Shown here: positions 17,711 through 24,989 of the stretch, piece after piece
Layout: every line of letters starts with the position of its first letter
How positions within the stretch are numbered: position 1 is the first letter of the stretch
Assembly: GCA_029210915.1 (NCBI GenBank)
Contig: JARGGJ010000008.1
Coordinates: forward strand, 1 to 62,433
Direction of reading: 5' to 3'
Length of the DNA stretch: 62,433 bases
From: Patescibacteria group bacterium
GTDB taxonomy: Bacteria; Patescibacteriota; Patescibacteriia; 2-12-FULL-60-25
Program-made: the position numbers and the translations under genes
The notes under the pieces: model-generated
Seen by the model: the letters and a program-made list of their open reading frames with translations, nothing else
The model's database searches: none
What the model was told of the DNA's origin: nothing

Positions 17711-17768
17711 TAAGCAACTCGCTTAGATTCATAGATTCTCAAGTTTTCAGTTTTGTTCGCACTACGAC
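17711..17768. repeat. 58-bp direct repeat, right copy
   Basis: Right copy of the repeat at 17071-17128, with 57 of 58 positions the same. Its left hairpin arm (TATGAATATT) has decayed relative to the left copy. Confidence 0.8.
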
Positions 17769-17774
17769 TAAGTA

Positions 17775-17996
17775 CTACGACTTAGTCCTATAGTTTTTCA
17801 TTAAGTCGTAGATTGCGGCGAGTGTGAAAACGGTTTGCAGGATGATAAAAATTGTATTTTTTAGATACAGGCTATAAGTTGCCAAGAAGATTCCGCCGAT
17901 TATGTATAGAATGTTTTGGTTACGGCGGTTTTTGGTGATGACACCAAAGGTGATGAGCAATAAGCCAATGGCGCCCATGATTGTGAAGATGTTCAT
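17775..17996 (-). CDS. Small three-helix membrane protein
   Basis: 73 residues, three hydrophobic segments (about 5-21, 29-44, 48-64), ending in a basic tail, KNYRTKS. It resembles the short membrane module seen in the N-terminal part of lipid-A-disaccharide synthase-like proteins (LAB_N type), a weak match. Its stop codon lies at the edge of the direct repeat that bounds the toxin cassette. Confidence 0.55.
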   Translation of the reverse strand: MNIFTIMGAIGLLLITFGVITKNRRNQNILYIIGGIFLATYSLYLKNTIFIILQTVFTLAAIYDLMKNYRTKS

Positions 17997-18002
17997 GATT
18001 AC

Positions 18003-18072
18003 ATTGTAGTATCTTGTATCTAGTATCTAGCAGTCTGCGAGATACAAGATACTAGTCGCAAGATACCGGTAT
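18003..18072. repeat. AGTATCTTGTATCTAG palindrome
   Basis: AGTATCTTGTATCT pairs with AGATACAAGATACT around GTATCTAGCAGTCTGCG. The same words flank the four-helix-bundle gene at 44104-44195 and 44582-44668. Confidence 0.6.
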
Positions 18073-18075
18073 GGT

Positions 18076-18699
18076 TTAGTTAGTGGGGGTTGGATCGTTT
18101 TCTTTAATTCTTTTTCGGCAGGATTGCTCTACTTCAAATGCATTTGGAATATCTGAAATGTAAATAATATCCGGGACATATCTATCGGGGCCGTTTTTTT
18201 GGCTAACCATTTTGCCGGATCTTAATCGTAGTGCGATATTACCTTTTTGTTCATCCCCGCTTACCTCGATGTCACCCGAAAATTGTTCCCAATCGATGGA
18301 TCGAAGGTTTCCTTTGCGATATTGTATTAAACGCAGTGGAGTGCCAATAAAGTAACCACCTTTTTTTAAAGTTTTATAAATTCCCCCTGATAGCATACCG
18401 ATACCAATTGTTATAAAAATTCCAATAACCAAAGCAGGTATCATGATAGGACCCAAATTATCACGGCTGGCAACTGTTGGAACGCCGTTTGTTTCAAAGT
18501 GGACTTCGTTTCCAAGGAACAGAGGCCCTAAAAAGGCGATCACGAAGACGCTCGTAAAAGCGAGCCAAACCATTCCAAACGCAATTAAAGATAATGATTT
18601 TTTAAGCGGTTCTGCTCGGCCTGCTTTAACAGCAAAATCTTGATTTTCGGATCCCAGTGCAGATACCAGTTCCTGAGGTAATGATGAATTTCCGAGCAT
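18076..18699 (-). CDS. Two-helix membrane protein, unknown
   Basis: 207 residues. Hydrophobic segments near 36-60 and 84-106, followed by a soluble beta-rich C-terminal half (TPLRLIQYRKGNLRSIDWEQFSG and following) that has the look of a PH-like membrane-associated domain. Function unknown. A TATAAT box lies 14 nt before the ATG on the minus strand, implying a very short leader. Confidence 0.55.
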   Translation of the reverse strand: MLGNSSLPQELVSALGSENQDFAVKAGRAEPLKKSLSLIAFGMVWLAFTSVFVIAFLGPLFLGNEVHFETNGVPTVASRDNLGPIMIPALVIGIFITIGIGMLSGGIYKTLKKGGYFIGTPLRLIQYRKGNLRSIDWEQFSGDIEVSGDEQKGNIALRLRSGKMVSQKNGPDRYVPDIIYISDIPNAFEVEQSCRKRIKENDPTPTN

Positions 18700-18767
18700 A
18701 ATTTTGTTTTGCTATTATATACTTAAAATGCAATTTTGTAATCTTTATATTAGCTGATGATCGCTCT

Positions 18768-18806
18768 AGGACTAGGACTAGGACTAGGACTAAGTACTAG
18801 GACTAA
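18768..18806. repeat. AGGACT short tandem repeat
   Basis: Four tandem CTAGGA/AGGACT units and a related CTAAGTACTAGGACTAA run. The last codons and stop of the glycosyltransferase gene lie inside it. Confidence 0.6.
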
Positions 18807-20052
18807 TAATAGTTTGATACAGTTCCTCTGTAAAATTTTCTTGCTCCATTTGTTTCGCGATTGTTTCTGCCTGTTCTTTGTATGAAGCGTTGTTAACCAG
18901 GTCTAAGATTTTGGGTTCTAGGTTTGTTGCTGTGATTTTTCCGACTTCAATACCTTTTGGGCCGGCTCCTAATTTGTTGATGGTTTTATTCCAAATGTAT
19001 TGGTCGATAATATGAGGGATTATCAAAGATGCGCAACCGTTTTTTAGGGCTGCGTGAGTTGTGCCTGTTCCGCCGTGGTGAATAACGGCGTACATTTTTG
19101 GGAGAATGTAATCGTAGGGTATTAGGTTTACGAAATGGAGGAGATCCTTGTTATATTCTTTGGGTTCTTCTAACCCGCCGCAGGCAGTATTTATGATTGC
19201 CGGGATATTGTGCTTTTGCAGGATGTCTAAAATTATTTTCGTCTTTTCTGCGGGCTTGGGGTTTGTCATGCTGCCAAAGGTGACGAGGATTATTTTGTTA
19301 TGACGTTTTAGGAATTGATTCAGCTCTTCACTTGGTTGCCAGTTTATAGCTTTGTTTCGTTCGTGATAGCCGAGTACTTGTATGTTACTTGGCCAGTAAC
19401 TTGGTCTTTGGAAAAGTGATGGGGAGATTGTGTAAATTGCACCGTTGGCTGAACGGGCTTTTTTAATTTGCTTACGGGTAATGTCTTTAATATTTATCCA
19501 TTTCGCAGATGCTTTGATTGTTTCTATCAAACCAAAATCCGCAACTATGTAAGTGAGCTTGTTTAGCAACGTTCCATAATTATCGCCTAAGCCAAGGTGT
19601 GCGTGATCCTTTACATAATTGAGATAAGGCACAGGGTTTATTTGTATGGCTTTGCCTGGGTGTTTAGTGCTCCAGACAACCGGGTAAAGAGCTTTTATGT
19701 GATGCAAAACTAAATCAGGATTTTCGCGGTCGATTACCTCGCGTTGTTTGTTGGCTAGTTCTTTGTTGACCTCGAGTGAACTCTTGGCGAGCTTGAATGT
19801 TGCAATAAACTTCTTTATTTTTGACCCACCACCTCCCATAACTGTTTTGCCAAGATCGCTAAATAACATTTCAATAAATTTTGATCCTAAAGATGCAAAC
19901 TCTAAGCCTGCATCTTCTGCAAGGCTTCTGAATTGCTCCGGGAATGCACAGATAACATGGTGTCCTTTTTTCTTTAACATTTCCCCTATCGTCAAAAAAG
20001 GCTCCATGTCGCCACGGGATCCGACTGATGCGAGGATGATTTTTTTGGGCAT
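18790..20052 (-). CDS. GT1-family glycosyltransferase (sterol/UDP-glucosyl type)
   Basis: 420 residues with the GT-B fold of the MGT/UGT group. The N-terminal domain begins IILASVGSRGDMEPFLTIGE, typical of sterol 3-beta-glucosyltransferases, and the nucleotide-sugar site is HHGGTGTTHAALKNG...PHIIDQYIWNKTINKLGAGP. It would move a sugar from an NDP donor to a lipid or small molecule; the acceptor is unknown. The last residues (ISPST) are encoded by a short tandem repeat, indicating the end of the gene was rewritten by the repeat. Confidence 0.85.
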   Translation of the reverse strand: MPKKIILASVGSRGDMEPFLTIGEMLKKKGHHVICAFPEQFRSLAEDAGLEFASLGSKFIEMLFSDLGKTVMGGGGSKIKKFIATFKLAKSSLEVNKELANKQREVIDRENPDLVLHHIKALYPVVWSTKHPGKAIQINPVPYLNYVKDHAHLGLGDNYGTLLNKLTYIVADFGLIETIKASAKWINIKDITRKQIKKARSANGAIYTISPSLFQRPSYWPSNIQVLGYHERNKAINWQPSEELNQFLKRHNKIILVTFGSMTNPKPAEKTKIILDILQKHNIPAIINTACGGLEEPKEYNKDLLHFVNLIPYDYILPKMYAVIHHGGTGTTHAALKNGCASLIIPHIIDQYIWNKTINKLGAGPKGIEVGKITATNLEPKILDLVNNASYKEQAETIAKQMEQENFTEELYQTIISPST

Positions 20053-20085
20053 AAGGCAAGTAATTTAATTTTAAAACCACCTTTT

Positions 20086-20271
20086 TTAGGTGGCTTCGTG
20101 CTGTAACTTGTTAATGTTTTTTATCAGCTTCCTTTGATCTTCGTTGGCTTTTCGGGCAGCCTTTTCGAATACTTGTATTTTTTCTTTATCAGATGCATAT
20201 AAGAAAAAATCAGCAAAACCATCGGTATGCCTCTTTGTTGTTTTTTTCTTAAAGATATTGGTTAATTTCAT
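20086..20271 (-). CDS. Small basic/helical protein, unknown
   Basis: 61 residues: a basic N-terminus (MKLTNIFKKKTTKRHTDGF) and a helical remainder with EKIQVFEKAARKANEDQRKLI. The composition is like small antitoxins, but no toxin follows it. Its ATG overlaps the TGA of an upstream fragment (ATGA), so the two were once translated together. A hairpin GCCACC...GGTGGT followed by T-rich sequence overlaps its stop and could terminate it. Confidence 0.5.
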   Translation of the reverse strand: MKLTNIFKKKTTKRHTDGFADFFLYASDKEKIQVFEKAARKANEDQRKLIKNINKLQHEAT

Positions 20272-20412
20272 ATTAATTCCTTCAGATCTTTCTCAGTGTA
20301 TCGATTTTGGGTTAAATCGTCAATAAAAAACTTGCCTTCACTATTTGTGATGACTGCGCCGGGCGGAGATGAGTATTTGTATATGACTAATGCAGTTGCG
20401 TGTAGGGAGCAT
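20268..20412 (-). pseudogene. 5'-truncated ORF with no usable start
   Basis: The frame reads ALVIYKYSSPPGAVITNSEG, then KFFIDDLTQNRYTEKDLKELI and a stop that overlaps the next ATG, but no ATG, GTG or TTG lies between the upstream in-frame stop and this sequence. The missing 5' end coincides with the promoter of the plus-strand ncRNA. A DNA stretch of about 42 bp around GGCGCAGTCATCA is also found, frameshifted, at 23990-24031. It looks like a gene remnant; a non-standard start cannot be excluded. Confidence 0.4.
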
Positions 20413-20440
20413 TGACATTGTGGATAAAAGATGTTATCTT
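20412..20440 (+). promoter_or_regulatory. Strong sigma-70-type promoter of ncRNA
   Basis: Perfect TTGACA at 20412-20417, a 17-bp spacer and TATCTT at 20435-20440. The predicted start is about A20447. Confidence 0.65.
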
Positions 20441-20446
20441 ATAACT

Positions 20447-20544
20447 ACAAAGACCTGTATTCTGAACTGTCACCGGATGGTGGCGTGGCTGGGACAACCA
20501 GCATAGGAACGTGGTCGGGAAAGCCCTTTACAGGTGCTTTTTTT
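20447..20544 (+). ncRNA. Unknown structured ncRNA, about 98 nt
   Basis: A self-contained RNA gene by layout: a strong promoter just upstream, closing stem 20453-20459 (ACCTGTA) with 20529-20535 (TACAGGT), then GC and a T7 run at 20538-20544. Inside are hairpins CACC-GGAT-GGTG (20471-20482) and GCTGG-GACAA-CCAGC (20488-20502), and a 3' part GTGGTCGGGAAAGCCC. No open frame and no downstream plus-strand gene, so it is not a leader. It lacks the GGAAG-AGCAGC core of SRP RNA and matches no riboswitch I know. Confidence 0.6.
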
Positions 20545-20595
20545 GTTAACGAAAGTACCATTCGTCTTCGATATGATTCTGGATAATGGATTTAT

Positions 20596-20850
20596 TTACA
20601 ACTCTTTATTTATTAGTTCCCATGTCACCTCTTCTTTTGTTATATTTTCGATTTCTTTTATAAGATAATACAAAACTTCTTTTGGTATTTTGGGGTGATA
20701 TGGGATGGTGATACTTTTGTGATTTTTATATTCGGCTAATGCGTGGCTGCCATCACCCCCTGTTTTATCAATGATAAAACCTAAGCGTGCCAAAGCTCTT
20801 AAAAATCTATTATATTTTATATGCCCCGGAAGTGCACTAAGCGGCGGCAT
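20596..20850 (-). CDS. hicA: HicA-like toxin
   Basis: 84 residues. The double-stranded-RNA-binding-like HicA fold is indicated by FLRALARLGFIIDKTGGDGSHALAEY (catalytic His in GSH), then KSITIPYHPKIPKEVLYYLIKEI. HicA is an mRNA interferase. The gene starts inside the 3' end of the upstream antitoxin-like gene (14-bp overlap), the usual translational coupling. Confidence 0.85.
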   Translation of the reverse strand: MPPLSALPGHIKYNRFLRALARLGFIIDKTGGDGSHALAEYKNHKSITIPYHPKIPKEVLYYLIKEIENITKEEVTWELINKEL

Positions 20851-21163
20851 ATTCCAACGCTTCTCCTTGACGTGTTATGGCTGCTTCTTCTTTATAAGCA
20901 CTGGGAATTTTAAAAGATGTAAGTATGGCGTCTTTAATCTTATCGTCCAGTTCTTCCATGCTTTTAGCTGATGCTATTATACTGCCATAATTGTAATTTT
21001 GACTTATTGCAATATTAAATTCACCTTGTTTTTCGTATTTAAATTCGATGTTTCCGTAGTTCCTAAAATATCTTTGTAAATCAACCAAGCCCATAGGAAC
21101 GAATTCCAGTGAGTTGTTTAGTTGTTTGGTTAACCAGTCTTTGGTGATTTTTACGATATTCAT
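20837..21163 (-). CDS. hicB: HicB-like antitoxin
   Basis: 108 residues from the ATG at 21163 (an upstream GTG at 21193 is less likely). The middle, FNIAISQNYNYGSIIASAKSMEELDDKIKDAIL, has the HicB pattern of a strand, a sensitive loop and a helix that blocks HicA. The N-terminal part (KDWLTKQLNNSLEFVPMG) is longer than in standard HicB, and there is no obvious DNA-binding C-terminus. The call depends partly on its coupling to hicA. Confidence 0.65.
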   Translation of the reverse strand: MNIVKITKDWLTKQLNNSLEFVPMGLVDLQRYFRNYGNIEFKYEKQGEFNIAISQNYNYGSIIASAKSMEELDDKIKDAILTSFKIPSAYKEEAAITRQGEALEYAAA

Positions 21164-21377
21164 ATTGATATTAGTAAGATACCAATTAATCACAAAAAAT
21201 AGAAGATGTCTAGGGTGAAATGATTAATTTTGCTTAAATAAAGCGTTTTTCAGTTCAGATTTAGGTCTAAGTTATTTCTGGTGTCCATTTTTTGAATTGT
21301 TGCAATTTTTGCAACAATTGGTTTTCTTTCCATTAATTTCCATTAGGCCTCACAGCAAATCTTCTAATTCCTTATGT

Positions 21378-21857
21378 CTATTCATTATTGTTTAATATAA
21401 AATCTCTTAGCCAATTTGCATCAGTTGTATTCAGTAGTAACGAACCATCCGCTTTTCCGGGCGTATCATGATTATGATGTCCCAATTGTTGTCCAGGTGA
21501 TGCTGTCCAAATATTGATGGATGAGATTCCAGCTAAAGATTGTAAAGGACCTTTTAAGATATTTATATTTTGAATTGAATGATACGCGATGGTTTTTGAC
21601 TTTTTAAACAAGATACCCTTGTTTATTGTTATTTTATCTTCTTCAACGTTGTAAGAAATATTAAAATGAGATATTGCATAACAAATGGCTATTGGTATAC
21701 CTATAAAAATAAGAATACTAGCAAAGGTTTGTAACCATTCATAAAGCCCGCTTAAAATTATGGGTGATGTAAAAAGCAAAATAAAAAAAATTAGCCGAAG
21801 ATAGCGATATAATAATGAACTTATAGGTAGGCCAATCGTTTGATTAAGATTGATCAT
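21378..21857 (-). CDS. Bacterial PH-domain (bPH2/DUF304) membrane protein
   Basis: 159 residues: two hydrophobic segments (about 18-40 and 46-66) followed by a bPH2-type domain with NISYNVEEDKITINKGILFKK and SIQNINILKGPLQSLAGISSINIWTAS, matching the YdbS/YdbT pattern (R/Q.QNI....G.L....G...I...TAS). It ends with a His-rich loop, GHHNHD. Membrane-associated, function unknown. Confidence 0.75.
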   Translation of the reverse strand: MINLNQTIGLPISSLLYRYLRLIFFILLFTSPIILSGLYEWLQTFASILIFIGIPIAICYAISHFNISYNVEEDKITINKGILFKKSKTIAYHSIQNINILKGPLQSLAGISSINIWTASPGQQLGHHNHDTPGKADGSLLLNTTDANWLRDFILNNNE

Positions 21858-21934
21858 AATTATACTTCAAAAAATATTAAAATTAGATAATTATATTATA
21901 TCATCTTTTAACAATATTTAACTCAACTACAATA

Positions 21935-22876
21935 TTATATTTTTCCAATTATCCCATCCTCCTCCAAGCGATTCATTAAACGACAGGTTTGCGCAAAGCC
22001 GATGTATAGGTGTTTTTGTATTAATGAGGCGGAGATTTTTTTGTGCTTTTTGGCAATTTTTTTTACTTCTTCGTATAGCTCTTCCTCATCTCGCAATTGG
22101 CAGGGTTGTGATTTATCAGAATACTTAAAACAAACACAACCATCCGTAGTATTGGTTTTTTGTTTTGCATTATGCATCATGCATTTTGCATTAATGTTTG
22201 TATAAACCACATCCTTCCTCTCCACCACAACCTTCCAGCCTAAGCGCTTTGCTGTGGCGTAGAGTTTGCTGTTTGGGTTAAAGCAGATTGGCTGTTCTAC
22301 GAGTTTTAAAAAAGATATATCCCCTTCCGAATCGCCGACTCCAATGGATGATTTTAGGGTGAGATTTTCTTTGGCTACCGCCCGGGTTAGGATTTTGGCT
22401 TTGTCGGAGATTAGATCCAGATATTCTGTTTTGCCGGTGAACTTGCCTTTGGCATCCGTTTCATGGATACGGCCGTAAACTTTATCGAAGCCAAGGGTTT
22501 TGGCAAATGGGGCTACTATGTCGAGGGGTGAGTGGGATATGGCAAGCAAGTAGTAACCTTTCTTTTGCAGATCCCCCACCAAACCACGAGTATAACGATA
22601 AACGCGTTTGCCGTTTGCCTTTACAACAGAGCGCGCCACACGCGTAAAATCGGCCTTGGAGACGCCTTTTATCTTAGATTCGAAGGCGCGTACAACTGCC
22701 ATAATATAATCATCATACGAGCCCTCACGGTTTAGCCATTTGGAGTGTGCTTTATTATATTCCTCCGCCACACTCGCAGGGAAAATGCCCTCACGAATAA
22801 GCGCGTCGGTTAGCTCTATCAGCAAGCTGGAGCGAAAGATTGTACCGTCGATGTCGAAGATGGCGAGTTTTTTCAT
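21935..22876 (-). CDS. HAD phosphatase fused to FtsK-gamma-like domain
   Basis: 313 residues. Residues 1-210 form a HAD-IB hydrolase (SerB-like): nucleophile motif DIDGT at 8-12 (D8, D10), motif II SHS near 114-116 and GDSEGD at 181-186. Residues about 265-313, LYEEVKKIAKKHKKISASLI onward to LEEDGIIGKI, match the winged-helix gamma domain of FtsK that reads KOPS DNA, an odd partner for a small-molecule phosphatase. Residues about 227-240 (NINAKCMMHNAK) are encoded by an intergenic repeat word. The start is at 22876; the longer frame upstream only translates repeat. Confidence 0.85.
   Translation of the reverse strand: MKKLAIFDIDGTIFRSSLLIELTDALIREGIFPASVAEEYNKAHSKWLNREGSYDDYIMAVVRAFESKIKGVSKADFTRVARSVVKANGKRVYRYTRGLVGDLQKKGYYLLAISHSPLDIVAPFAKTLGFDKVYGRIHETDAKGKFTGKTEYLDLISDKAKILTRAVAKENLTLKSSIGVGDSEGDISFLKLVEQPICFNPNSKLYATAKRLGWKVVVERKDVVYTNINAKCMMHNAKQKTNTTDGCVCFKYSDKSQPCQLRDEEELYEEVKKIAKKHKKISASLIQKHLYIGFAQTCRLMNRLEEDGIIGKI
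22165..22195. repeat. GCATTATGCATCATGCA repeat word inside a gene
   Basis: This stretch, in frame within the HAD gene, is the same word as in the dispersed repeats at 11687, 15958 and 51264-51352. It lies in the linker between the HAD and FtsK-gamma-like domains. Confidence 0.6.
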
Positions 22877-22884
22877 AACTATAT

Positions 22885-22955
22885 CGTACACCCCTCCTTT
22901 CGCGAAAGGAAGGGGTACATCGTCGAGCTGAGCTCGTTTACACAACGTACAAATT
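22885..22955. repeat. Palindromes upstream of the HAD gene
   Basis: ACCCCTCCTTTC-GCG-AAAGGAAGGGGT and the palindrome CGAGCTGAGCTCG, followed by CAACGTACAA words. Related CGTAC words occur at 23934-23962, and CATCGAGCTCAGCTCGAC at 58285-58302. Confidence 0.5.
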
Positions 22956-22972
22956 TTAAACTTGCATGTTAG

Positions 22973-23923
22973 TTATTTACTTAATAACATTAAAATCAAC
23001 CCTATCATACGTTCTTTTTCTTTGGGATTGCTTTCTGCGACCAGAAGCGTTAGTGCCGTTAAAGCCTCCGGGGTTAATCGGTTTCTATTTAGTAGGTTTG
23101 CCTTTTTCAAAAACCAAATAAAAGCAAAAGCACCGGATCGTTTATTTCCATCCACGAATGGGTGATTCTTTACGATAAAATACAGCAAATGCGCGGCTTT
23201 ATCCTCGAGCGCAGGGTAAAGTTCGCGTCCGTTGAATGATTGAAACACACTGCTGAAAATCCCCGTTAAAGCACCTTCTGAACGTTCTTGCCCGAATAAA
23301 TCACCAGCCTCTTTTTTGGCTTTCAATGTTTGCTTGAGCTTACCTAGCGCCGCGAATATCTGATCGGCGGTGACCTTGACTTGCTTTTTTGTAGCGCCTT
23401 TTTTTGGCAGAGTCTCTTTATCGTAAGCATCCAAAGAGAGCCATGTGGATGCAAACATCTTTACCAACTCTAAAGCATCCTCGGCACCCACCTGTTCTCC
23501 TGCTGGCAATAGGCTTTTGACATCTTCGACGGCTTTCAAAAAAGCATCATAATTGTTTACCAGCTGTTTTTTATTGATCGTATAGCCCAGTAAAATATGT
23601 TCGCGAAGGGTTTTAGTAGCCCATTTTCTAAACTCGATAGCAACTCTTGAATTGGTTCTGTACCCTATCGCCAATATAACATCTAAAGTGTACAGGGCTA
23701 CCGGTTTATCGGAATTTGCAATATGCATTTTTTGCATATTGCTTTTTTCATTAATTTCCCGATCCTTAAAAATATTCTTGATATGGCGCGAAACAACGGA
23801 CTGATCGACTCCAAATAGTTTAACAATTTGTGCTTGGCTTGCCCATAATGTCTCTTTTTTATAATCCCCTTTAAATTCAATGGATCCGGATTTACCTTGA
23901 TAGATTATCATCTCATTTTTCAT
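22973..23923 (-). CDS. RhuM-domain/Fic fusion protein
   Basis: 316 residues. The N-terminal half is a RhuM (virulence-type) domain: EMIIYQGKSGSIEF, LWASQAQIVKLFGVDQSVVSRHI, ALYTLDVILAIGYRTNS and WATKTLREHILLGYTINKKQ. The C-terminal half is a Fic/Doc domain with the catalytic motif HPFVDGNKRSG at 254-264. Fic enzymes attach AMP or similar groups to target proteins; the RhuM part probably binds DNA or the target. No inhibitory antitoxin gene is adjacent. The start is taken at 23923 (MKNEMIIYQ). A possible abortive-infection effector. Confidence 0.85.
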   Translation of the reverse strand: MKNEMIIYQGKSGSIEFKGDYKKETLWASQAQIVKLFGVDQSVVSRHIKNIFKDREINEKSNMQKMHIANSDKPVALYTLDVILAIGYRTNSRVAIEFRKWATKTLREHILLGYTINKKQLVNNYDAFLKAVEDVKSLLPAGEQVGAEDALELVKMFASTWLSLDAYDKETLPKKGATKKQVKVTADQIFAALGKLKQTLKAKKEAGDLFGQERSEGALTGIFSSVFQSFNGRELYPALEDKAAHLLYFIVKNHPFVDGNKRSGAFAFIWFLKKANLLNRNRLTPEALTALTLLVAESNPKEKERMIGLILMLLSK

Positions 23924-23989
23924 AACTAACATCGTACATCGTACGGCGTACTTCGTACAAATTTAAATTTTAATAGTTTAATTGCCATC

Positions 23990-24031
23990 ATTGTTTTTGA
24001 TGACTGCGCCGGCGAAGATGAGGATGGGAGG
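23990..24031 (-). pseudogene. Short gene remnant related to 20320-20362
   Basis: On the minus strand this reads CTCATCTTCGCCGGCGCAGT and continues in close parallel to the truncated ORF at 20268-20412, with one base missing that shifts the frame. It directly follows the Mrr-like gene. It can only encode about 18 residues ([18 protein letters not shown]). Confidence 0.35.
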
Positions 24032-24033
24032 CA

Positions 24034-24726
24034 TTACTTCGTCGTATATTTACATTTCGGGTAATTAGAGCAACCTTTGAACTCGCCAAATTTTCCGTTT
24101 CGTTTTACTAGTGTTCCCCCACATTTCGGGCAATTACTATTGTTATTTTCCGCGATTGTAACAGGTGTGCTATTTTTTTTTGCCATTTTTATATGGCGAA
24201 TAAGATCGAAACCGTCGATTAGTTCGATGGGTTTATCCTCGGCAAATTTTTCTGCTTCAAGTGTAAATGTATTGGTGGTTATAATGTAACCCTTTCCATT
24301 AGCTAATTTATTGGCAAGTGCTCCGTAAAAATCCCGGACAGCACTTACGGGTACTTTGTTGGTTATATATTTTTTGCATTGAATGTAATTAGTTATACCG
24401 TTTTTTGTAGCAATTACATCAATCCCTCCATCATGTGATTTGCCAACCGCATCGGCTTTATAACCTAATTTTGTAAATAAGTGCGCTATATATTCTTCGA
24501 ATTCAGTTGGTTTTAATCCTCTTAACCATTGTAGTAGTTCTTGATCGGTTCGCCAACTCTTTCCTTTGTTGAATTTGATGTCATTATCGATTTTTTTCTT
24601 CAAAAGTTCAAAAAGTGTAATGGCGATAAAAAAGGCGCCCATTAATAAAAATATTGGCCAAGCCATGGAAAGGCTTGAAAAAATGATTTTTAACATTTGC
24701 CAAAAATCGAGTTGTATGAGGTTCAT
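24034..24726 (-). CDS. Membrane-anchored Mrr-like restriction endonuclease
   Basis: 230 residues: one or two N-terminal hydrophobic segments (about 12-42), an Mrr catalytic domain (about 66-170) with [19 protein letters not shown], the nuclease motif [12 protein letters not shown] followed by YIQCKKY (D...QxK), and a C-terminal topoisomerase-type zinc finger [20 protein letters not shown] then [12 protein letters not shown]. Mrr enzymes attack methylated or foreign DNA. It is the last gene of the defence block, but a TATAAT 7 nt before its ATG gives it its own leaderless promoter. Confidence 0.88.
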   Translation of the reverse strand: MNLIQLDFWQMLKIIFSSLSMAWPIFLLMGAFFIAITLFELLKKKIDNDIKFNKGKSWRTDQELLQWLRGLKPTEFEEYIAHLFTKLGYKADAVGKSHDGGIDVIATKNGITNYIQCKKYITNKVPVSAVRDFYGALANKLANGKGYIITTNTFTLEAEKFAEDKPIELIDGFDLIRHIKMAKKNSTPVTIAENNNSNCPKCGGTLVKRNGKFGEFKGCSNYPKCKYTTK

Positions 24727-24733
24727 GAAGCTT

Positions 24734-24739
24734 ATTATA
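24734..24739 (-). promoter_or_regulatory. -10 box of leaderless mrr-like gene
   Basis: TATAAT on the minus strand ends 7 nt before the ATG at 24726, inside the 24-bp gap after the previous gene. Confidence 0.55.
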
Positions 24740-24750
24740 ACACAATTCCC

Positions 24751-24978
24751 TTAGTTATCTGATATCGAAAAATACTCCCCCTTCTCACTCTTTAGTTCGA
24801 ATGCCTGCACTTCCGTATAATCCGAATCGCGTATCCAATCATTTTCCTGTAATAGATTTTCAAAAGCTTGGCGTGAATTTTCTCCGTTTGTGATGCCGAG
24901 GAATTGGAGGTTTTCGATGTCTTCAAGATTGGGTGCTTGGGTTAAGCCTTCTTGGGTGATGAAGATGAATGGGGGCAT
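24751..24978 (-). CDS. Small acidic protein in defence block, unknown
   Basis: 75 residues, not recognised: MPPFIFITQEGLTQAPNLED at the start, then LQFLGITNGENSRQAFENLL and a C-terminal AFELKSEKGEYFSISDN. Acidic overall. It lies 11 bp after the previous small gene and 24 bp before the Mrr-like gene, so it belongs to the block by position. A role as immunity or DNA-mimic protein would fit the acidity but is only a guess. Confidence 0.55.
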   Translation of the reverse strand: MPPFIFITQEGLTQAPNLEDIENLQFLGITNGENSRQAFENLLQENDWIRDSDYTEVQAFELKSEKGEYFSISDN

Positions 24979-24989
24979 AAAATTATTGG

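Noticed and set aside
20467-20479. CTGTCACCGGATG resembles part of a hammerhead ribozyme
   Set aside because: The essential CUGANGA and GAAA core segments are missing.
20447-20544. SRP RNA as identity of the ncRNA
   Set aside because: The size and own promoter fit, but the invariant GGAAG...AGCAGC apical core is not present.
22877-22945. N-terminal extension of the HAD gene (about 23 codons)
   Set aside because: The extension (PLPFAKGGVYD) is a translation of the CCCCTCCTTTC palindrome; HAD proteins start at MKKLAIFDIDGT.
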